Part shown: piece after piece, positions 6,459 to 11,250 of the stretch | Layout: every line of letters starts with the position of its first letter | How positions within the stretch are numbered: the first letter of the stretch is position 1 | Source: Candidatus Woesearchaeota archaeon | GTDB taxonomy: Archaea; Nanobdellota; Nanobdellia; Woesearchaeales; ARS49 | Direction of reading: 5' to 3' | NCBI GenBank assembly: GCA_016203345.1 | Contig: JACQMZ010000016.1 | Coordinates: forward strand, 1-11,250 | Length of the DNA: 11,250 nucleotides | The notes under the pieces: model-generated | Told to the model about the DNA's origin: nothing | Seen by the model: only the letters and a program-made list of their open reading frames with translations | Database searches by the model: none | Made by a program: the position numbers and the translations under genes

Positions 6459-7850
6459 ATGGCGCACGTTATTCTTGGTGGTGGAATCACTGGTCTTGGC
6501 GCAGGGTATTTTCTTGCCAGGGCAGGCAAACAAGTTGTTGTTGTGGAGAAGCGCGAGTCTGGCGGCGGCATGGCCGGAAGCTTTGTGCACAGGGGATTTG
6601 TGTGCGATGTGGGTCCTCACAAGTTGTATTCAGTGCTTCCTGGCGTGATGGCTTTGTACAAGGATTTGCTGGGAGAGGAGTGTTTGACTGTGGAAAAGAA
6701 AAACAGTCTGAGATTGTGCGGCAGTTATTTTTCTTTTCCGGTAAGGCCGCTTCAGTTCGCTGTTCGGTTTCCAAAAATTACAGCTGCGCGTTGCGGATTA
6801 AGTTATGCAATGACGTTTCTCAAACCATCTTCAGTTCCTGTGACGTATGAGGACTATTTTCTTGCTGGCTTTGGCAGGGCGGCTTATAGGTTGTTGTTTG
6901 AGGGTTTTTGTTGGAAGGTGTGGGGGAATCCAAGGGAAATCAGTGCAGAGCTTGCGCGTCGCCGGATTCCTGTGCCAAGCATTAAGGAATTCATCAAGAA
7001 CATGGTGGTCAGCAAACAGAAGCCCGAAGTGAGTGCTGACGTTTTTTATTATCCTCGTGGCGGTGTTGGGAGAGTGTGTGACAGGCTCGCTGAACACGTA
7101 CTGAAAGCAGGCGCTGTTGAATACGGGTCGCAACCGTCGAGATTGGTGGTGAGGGATGGGCGCGTTGTGGAGATTGAAGTCAGGCGTGCGATCGGGAAGA
7201 GTGTGATTCATGATCCTGAGACGGTGACAAGCACGCTGTACCTTCAGGACTTGTTGTCCTTGTTTGATCCGCCGCCTCCTGAAAATGTCCTTCAGGCGGC
7301 TGAGCGTTTGCGGTATAGAAGTCTGTTGCTGGTGTACGTGTTTGTGAACAGGCCGCGAGTGTTGGATGATCACTGGATTTTTTTTCCTGAGCGGGAGTTT
7401 GTGTTTAACAGGGTGAGTGAGCAGAAGAATTTCAGCGCTCATGTGGCTCCGGCGGACAAAACATTTCTGGTGGCAGAAATCAGCGGCGATCTGAATGATT
7501 TCTTGTGGAACATGCCTGAGAAGCAGTTGGCGGATGTAGCGATTACGGATTTGGTCAAGGCAGGTTTGATTGCATCTACTGACGTGGATGGGACGCACAT
7601 TGTCAGGATTGACAGGATGTATCCTGTATATGATCTTGAGTACAGGAAAAACCTGCGCATAGTTCTTGACTGGCTGCACTCGATCGAAAATTTTTACACC
7701 ATTGGCAGGCAGGGATTGTTTGCGTATACGAATACAGATCATAGTCTGGATATGGGGCAGAAGCTCGCTGTTCAGATTCTTGAGAACAAGTCGCGCGCTG
7801 AATGGGAGAAAACAATAGACTATTTTGACTCGTATAGGATTGTCGATTAG
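6459..7850 (+). CDS. FAD-dependent amine-oxidase/UDP-galactopyranose-mutase-like protein
   Basis: A 463-aa flavoprotein. It starts directly with the FAD-binding fold: strand MAHVIL, dinucleotide loop GGGITGLGAG (7-16), and E30 at the end of the second strand, which should bind the FAD ribose. GGGMAGSF (35-42) follows, as in NAD(P)-binding_8/amine-oxidase proteins. Near the C-terminus GRQGLFAYTNTDHSLDMG (416-433) is the second FAD contact typical of the protoporphyrinogen-oxidase/UDP-galactopyranose-mutase-like group. The middle holds the variable substrate domain. The family includes sugar-ring mutases, carotenoid or polyprenoid desaturases and porphyrinogen oxidases. Next to AglB, a role on a nucleotide sugar or polyprenoid glycan carrier is plausible, but the reaction is not assigned. 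The open frame reaches a GTG at 6408; the ATG at 6459 is preferred from the TATA spacing and because the fold begins there. The stop is immediately followed by the next gene's TATA box. Confidence 0.85.
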   Translation: MAHVILGGGITGLGAGYFLARAGKQVVVVEKRESGGGMAGSFVHRGFVCDVGPHKLYSVLPGVMALYKDLLGEECLTVEKKNSLRLCGSYFSFPVRPLQFAVRFPKITAARCGLSYAMTFLKPSSVPVTYEDYFLAGFGRAAYRLLFEGFCWKVWGNPREISAELARRRIPVPSIKEFIKNMVVSKQKPEVSADVFYYPRGGVGRVCDRLAEHVLKAGAVEYGSQPSRLVVRDGRVVEIEVRRAIGKSVIHDPETVTSTLYLQDLLSLFDPPPPENVLQAAERLRYRSLLLVYVFVNRPRVLDDHWIFFPEREFVFNRVSEQKNFSAHVAPADKTFLVAEISGDLNDFLWNMPEKQLADVAITDLVKAGLIASTDVDGTHIVRIDRMYPVYDLEYRKNLRIVLDWLHSIENFYTIGRQGLFAYTNTDHSLDMGQKLAVQILENKSRAEWEKTIDYFDSYRIVD

Positions 7851-7851
7851 T

Positions 7852-7859
7852 TTTTATAC
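7852..7859 (+). promoter_or_regulatory. Archaeal TATA box of the SGNH-like gene
   Basis: TTTTATAC starts 2 nt after the flavoprotein stop codon and is centred about 25.5 nt before the ATG at 7881. The two tandem genes, only 30 nt apart, therefore seem to have separate promoters. Confidence 0.65.
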
Positions 7860-7880
7860 CGAGGAACGTCAGGCGTTGGC

Positions 7881-8930
7881 ATGAAGCATCGCAGGCGCCA
7901 ACTGCTGTTATTGCTGGGTGCGCTTCTTGTTGGGTTTGTGGTTGTCGAGTATGTGTTGCACTGGGTTGTGCCTGTGAATTTTAACGTGTCGGCGTATGAT
8001 ACGGAATGGCACCATACTTTCATCAAAAACATGAGGGGGTGGACATCGTCTGATGCCGGCGCAACGTTTTTGGTGACTGATAGTGACGGCTTTCGGGACA
8101 GGGAGCATCTGGTTGTCAAGCGTGGGGACGAAACCCGCGTCATGGTTTTGGGCGACTCCATTATTGCGAATGTTGCGGTTCCTAAAGAAAAAATGATTAC
8201 GGCGTTGCTGGCAGAGAAGCTTGAAGAGTCAGAGGTGATCAATCGGGGGGTTGAGAGTTGGGATATGTATTTGGAGTATCTTTACTTCAGGAAGGACGGG
8301 CACAAGTATGCTCCTGATGTTCTCGTGTTGGTGTTCAATGTGGGGAATGACTTTATTGACATCATGAATCCTGAAATCGTTCCTTTGTTCAATGACTCTG
8401 TCATTCTGGTGGATAAATTTCCTGAGCTGTCCGTTCAGAAAAAAGTGCGGTGGTGGCTGAATCAGCACAGTGGGGTGTACAGGCTTTTTCACTCGTTTTA
8501 TTACTCAAATATTAAGGAACATTCAGTCACGAATGATGGTTTTTTCAGTCTTGGGTTTGGCAGTGAATTTCAGGAGGCGTTGAGAAGAATTAAAGTAGTG
8601 ATTACTGCGTTTGACGCGCTCGCTCGCAGGCAGGGAACGCGTTTGATTGTTGTGGTGCATAATGATCCGAGGGTTACGAACCAGGAGTATTACCAGCATT
8701 GGGCAGACAAGCGGAAGAATTACATTCCGTTTGAGGAACTCGGCAAGGGTGGCGGGATGCTGGTGGATTTTTTGAATCAAAGCAACATCACATATGTTGA
8801 CAACACCCCGTACATTCATGAACTCGCAGACTACGTGAGTTTTGAAGACGCGCATCTCAGCGCGCAGGGAAGCAGGAAATTTGCTGACGTGTTGTTTAAC
8901 GCCGTAAACATGACTTTCGGCCGTATCTAG
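7881..8930 (+). CDS. Membrane-anchored SGNH/GDSL-hydrolase-like protein, heavily sequoned
   Basis: A 349-aa protein. MKHRRR followed by a hydrophobic stretch (8-30) forms an N-terminal signal anchor with the basic end inside, so the main domain should face outward. SGNH landmarks: block I VLGDSIIANV (89-98) with nucleophile S93; a block II-like NRGVESWDM with G123; block III VFNVGND (151-157) with N156; and block V FEDAHLSAQG (321-330) with H325. Block V usually has Asp three residues before His; here that position is Glu322, with Asp at 323. Such proteins add or remove acetyl or other acyl groups on surface sugars and lipids. Five Asn-X-Ser/Thr sites (N35, N171, N299, N302, N343) make it a likely substrate of the nearby AglB. 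It has its own leaderless promoter. Esterase or acyltransferase activity is inferred; the substrate is unknown. Confidence 0.75.
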   Translation: MKHRRRQLLLLLGALLVGFVVVEYVLHWVVPVNFNVSAYDTEWHHTFIKNMRGWTSSDAGATFLVTDSDGFRDREHLVVKRGDETRVMVLGDSIIANVAVPKEKMITALLAEKLEESEVINRGVESWDMYLEYLYFRKDGHKYAPDVLVLVFNVGNDFIDIMNPEIVPLFNDSVILVDKFPELSVQKKVRWWLNQHSGVYRLFHSFYYSNIKEHSVTNDGFFSLGFGSEFQEALRRIKVVITAFDALARRQGTRLIVVVHNDPRVTNQEYYQHWADKRKNYIPFEELGKGGGMLVDFLNQSNITYVDNTPYIHELADYVSFEDAHLSAQGSRKFADVLFNAVNMTFGRI

Positions 8931-8974
8931 AGTGCTCCCGTAGTAATTCACACGTTGAAAATTACATTAAAACC

Positions 8975-9023
8975 CGAAGTTTCTTGAATGAGCGAGCAAC
9001 AGCGAGCGAATTCAGAAACTTCG
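8975..9023. repeat. Hairpin repeat, copy 2 (49 nt)
   Basis: The left arm (8975-8989) and right arm (9010-9023) pair over 14 bp with one bulged T, as in the copy at 1432-1470. The loop is 20 nt and begins GAGC and ends GCGA, as in copy 1, with extra GAGC/GCGAGC units inside. It lies between the convergent SGNH-like gene (stop 8930) and EF-2 gene (stop 9049), where it would appear in both mRNA 3' ends. Confidence 0.75.
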
Positions 9024-9048
9024 TACCCACAGGAGAGCTGGACAGGTA

Positions 9049-11244
9049 CTATGCGCCAAGCGCGCCTTCACTGAGTCCTTTCCTTTGCACGATGCTGCGG
9101 ATGATTTTGTCTTGCAATTCAGAGGGGGCTTTTTCAAATGTTTGGTCAGAGAGTGCTGATGTTCCTCTGCCGCCTGTTGCTGATCGTAGGTCGCTGCTCC
9201 ATCCGAGCATTTCTGCGACTGGCAGTTTGGCCTTGACTATCGTGAGGTTGTTTTCTTGGTTCATTTCCAGCACGGCGCCTCGTTTGTTCATGACGAGTTT
9301 GGTGATGTCGCCGGTGTTTTCAATGGGCGCTTCGATGACGTGGACCTGGACTGGTTCGAAAATGACTGGTCCTGCGTCCATCATGGCTAATTTCATGGCT
9401 TCGCGTCCGGCGGGATACATTTGTGCTGGTCCGCGGTGGATGGCGTCTTCGTGCAGTTTGGCGTCCATGAGTGTGACTTTGAGCCCGAAGCAGGGCTCGC
9501 GTGCGAGTGGTCCTTCGTCCATGACTTGTTCAAAGCTGTCGAGGACAAGTTCTATGGCTTCTGCGAGCTGGATGTTGCCTCTGGTGGCGTCGATGAATAT
9601 GCTTCCTTTGTAGATGTCTCTGATGCTGAACGCGTCGTCGCTTTTCCATCCTATGCTGACAAGTTTGTCTCTCAGTGCGAGGTCTTTTTTCTTTGTTCTT
9701 CCTTCGGAGAGTTCGCCTGACTTGATGAGGTCCCGGATGGCTGGCTCCAGTGGTTCGACAACGGCGTAGAGTTTGTTATGCTTGTTTGGCGACTTGCCTT
9801 CCATTTCTCTGCTTTTTTTCGTTACTGTTTCCCTGTATACCACAATAGGCGGGCTGGTTTGGATCTGCACGCCTTTTTCTGTGATGATTCTGTTTTCGAT
9901 GATTTCAAGGTGGAGTTCGCCCATGCCTGCCATGATGTTTTCTCCTGTTTCCTGGTTGATGGCAATCTTGACTGAGGGGTCTTCTTTGGCGACTTTGCGC
10001 AGGACTTCAACAAGTTTTGAAAGGTCTTGCGGTTTTGCTGGCTTGATCGCTTTCGAAATTACAGGTTCAAAAATGTGTTTGAGCTCTTCAAACGGGTGTT
10101 CTGGCTGTTCTGTGATGGTTTCTCCTGCGTGGCTGGAGATGCCTGCGATGGCAAGCACGTTTCCTGCAGGGACTTCTTCGAGTATTTCTGTTCTGATGCC
10201 TTTGTACATGAAGACTTGTGCGACGCGGCTGGCTTGTTTGCCTCTGTTGAGGTAAACAGTCATTCCGTTTCGCATGGTGCCGCTGTAGAGTCTTCCTGCT
10301 GCTAGCTCTCTGCCTGATTTTGGTTCGATGAGGATTCTGGTGATAATGAAGGCGAGTTTTCCTTTCGCGTTGCAGCTCAGGAGGTCTTTTCCAAGTTCTG
10401 ACTCAAGTTCTCCGTGCCAGATTTTTGGAATGCGGTACTTCTGGGCTTCGACAGGGTTGGGCAGGTGTTTGATGACCATGTCGAGGATGACTTCGTGCAA
10501 AGGCGCGTTTTCCCAAACCCATTTGTTTCTTTCCTCTTCGGACATGTCGTAAATTTTTATCACGTCCTTGAATCCTATTCCTCTTTTTTGCATGAACGGA
10601 ACAGACAGCGCCCAATTGTCCCTCGCGCTTCCAAACGTGACGCTTCCGTCGGCAACGTTGACTTTCCATTTGTTTTTGAATTCGGGCTCCGCGATTTGCT
10701 CTATGAGAAGATTGAAGTCGTTGATGAGTTTCGCAAATCTTTTCTGCATGTCCTCTGGCGTAAGTTTCACTTCCTTGATCAATCGGTCGACTTTGTTTAT
10801 GAAAAGCACTGGCTTAACTCTCTCCTTCAACGCTTGTCTCAAAACGGTCTCTGTCTGCGGCATTATTCCTTCGACCGCGCAAATCAAAACGAAAGTTCCG
10901 TCAATAGCCCTCATCGCCCTCGTGACGTTTCCGCCGAAGTCGACGTGCCCTGGCGTGTCAATCAAATTTACAAGATATTCCTCTCCCTGATACTCATGGG
11001 CCATTGAAACATTTGCGGCGTCGACGGTCATCAGCCGTTCCTGCTCGTCGGAGTGCTGCCACGTCGCCATTCCAGCGTCCAAGTCCCCCGCGGATTTCGC
11101 AGCCATCATTCCGGCGGCCGCAAGAAGATTGTCCGTGAATGCGGTTTTTCCGTGGTGAATGTGCGCGCTCGTCGCTACGTTTCTGATGTTTTTCTGATTC
11201 GAGACAAACCTTTTGATTTTGTCCAGCGAGCTTTCCTTTGCCAT
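9049..11244 (-). CDS. fusA: Translation elongation factor 2 (archaeal EF-2)
   Basis: A full-length 731-aa EF-2, the GTPase that moves tRNAs and mRNA through the ribosome after peptide-bond formation. G1 is AHIHHGKT (27-34), G2 lies around T73 in RLMTVDAANVSM, G3 is DTPGH (96-100) and G4 is NKVD (150-153). Domain II includes ITRILIEPKSGRELAAGRLY (301-320). Domain III follows, with ENIMAGMGELHLEI (435-448). Domain IV has KLHEDAIHRGPAQ, in which H603 is the diphthamide site. Domain V carries SSDLRSATGGRG (683-694). Length and domains match archaeal EF-2 from end to end. The unusual point is His30, where nearly all family members I know have Asp (AHIDHGKT). Codons end mostly in C or A, opposite to the plus-strand genes, because the plus strand is G+T-rich throughout. 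Only 6 nt upstream are visible, so no promoter can be described. Confidence 0.97.
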   Translation of the reverse strand: MAKESSLDKIKRFVSNQKNIRNVATSAHIHHGKTAFTDNLLAAAGMMAAKSAGDLDAGMATWQHSDEQERLMTVDAANVSMAHEYQGEEYLVNLIDTPGHVDFGGNVTRAMRAIDGTFVLICAVEGIMPQTETVLRQALKERVKPVLFINKVDRLIKEVKLTPEDMQKRFAKLINDFNLLIEQIAEPEFKNKWKVNVADGSVTFGSARDNWALSVPFMQKRGIGFKDVIKIYDMSEEERNKWVWENAPLHEVILDMVIKHLPNPVEAQKYRIPKIWHGELESELGKDLLSCNAKGKLAFIITRILIEPKSGRELAAGRLYSGTMRNGMTVYLNRGKQASRVAQVFMYKGIRTEILEEVPAGNVLAIAGISSHAGETITEQPEHPFEELKHIFEPVISKAIKPAKPQDLSKLVEVLRKVAKEDPSVKIAINQETGENIMAGMGELHLEIIENRIITEKGVQIQTSPPIVVYRETVTKKSREMEGKSPNKHNKLYAVVEPLEPAIRDLIKSGELSEGRTKKKDLALRDKLVSIGWKSDDAFSIRDIYKGSIFIDATRGNIQLAEAIELVLDSFEQVMDEGPLAREPCFGLKVTLMDAKLHEDAIHRGPAQMYPAGREAMKLAMMDAGPVIFEPVQVHVIEAPIENTGDITKLVMNKRGAVLEMNQENNLTIVKAKLPVAEMLGWSSDLRSATGGRGTSALSDQTFEKAPSELQDKIIRSIVQRKGLSEGALGA

Positions 11245-11250
11245 TTGAAT

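Noticed and set aside
6831..7742. 303-codon open frame on the minus strand, antisense to the flavoprotein gene
   Set aside because: His/Arg/Gln-rich composition typical of an antisense shadow, with no motif; the sense protein has clear FAD motifs at both ends.
10414..11007. 197-codon plus-strand open frame inside the EF-2 gene
   Set aside because: Antisense to a certain EF-2 reading frame, with no domain or promoter at the expected distance.
11014..11040. RLMTV in the EF-2 G2 region instead of RGITI
   Set aside because: Other archaeal EF-2 proteins, such as those of crenarchaea, have similar RQMTV forms, so this is ordinary variation.
1..11250. CRISPR array or insertion sequence
   Set aside because: No regularly spaced direct repeats and no transposase frame; the two hairpin copies are 7.5 kb apart.

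Overview
The window looks archaeal. It holds a full-length elongation factor 2 of the archaeal/eukaryotic type (diphthamide-histidine motif, 731 aa) and a single-subunit oligosaccharyltransferase of the AglB/STT3 type. Most genes have an archaeal TATA box centred about 25-27 nt before the start codon, which is the geometry of leaderless mRNAs. The G+C content is moderate. The EF-2 N-terminus and the compact layout would fit a DPANN-type lineage (Woesearchaeota/Pacearchaeota-like), but that placement is a guess from memory of the families, not a computed result.

Layout from left to right: the 3' end of a PIN-domain protein (1-91); a class I SAM methyltransferase with an N-terminal zinc-knuckle region (137-1042); on the minus strand, a 69-aa YgiT/MqsA-like zinc-finger protein (1046-1255), overlapped at its start by a small candidate ORF (1249-1392); a hairpin repeat (1432-1470); a B12-binding-type radical SAM enzyme (1509-2999); a candidate 58-aa GTG-started small gene (3063-3239); a DEDDh-type exonuclease on the minus strand (3247-3837); AglB (3890-6310); an intergenic region rich in inverted repeats; an FAD-dependent amine-oxidase/UDP-galactopyranose-mutase-like protein (6459-7850); a membrane-anchored SGNH-hydrolase-like protein (7881-8930); a second copy of the hairpin repeat (8975-9023); and EF-2 on the minus strand (9049-11244). 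There is no gene-free stretch longer than 300 bases.

The plus-strand genes (methyltransferase, radical SAM, AglB, flavoprotein, SGNH protein) suggest cell-surface glycan or lipid-linked sugar synthesis, transfer and decoration. AglB would transfer the glycan to Asn-X-Ser/Thr sequons. The two proteins predicted to reach the outside, AglB itself and the SGNH protein, are unusually rich in such sequons, while the cytosolic proteins are not. Each gene seems to have its own promoter, so this is a functional neighbourhood rather than one operon.

The points most worth following are: a single, nearly symmetrical TATA box serving two divergent leaderless genes (exonuclease and AglB); two copies of a hairpin element whose three stem differences are all compensated; sequon enrichment in AglB and its neighbour; Asp-to-His in the EF-2 P-loop; a missing final catalytic Asp in the exonuclease; and an overlapping two-gene cassette resembling toxin-antitoxin loci. 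No CRISPR array, tRNA, rRNA or insertion sequence was seen.
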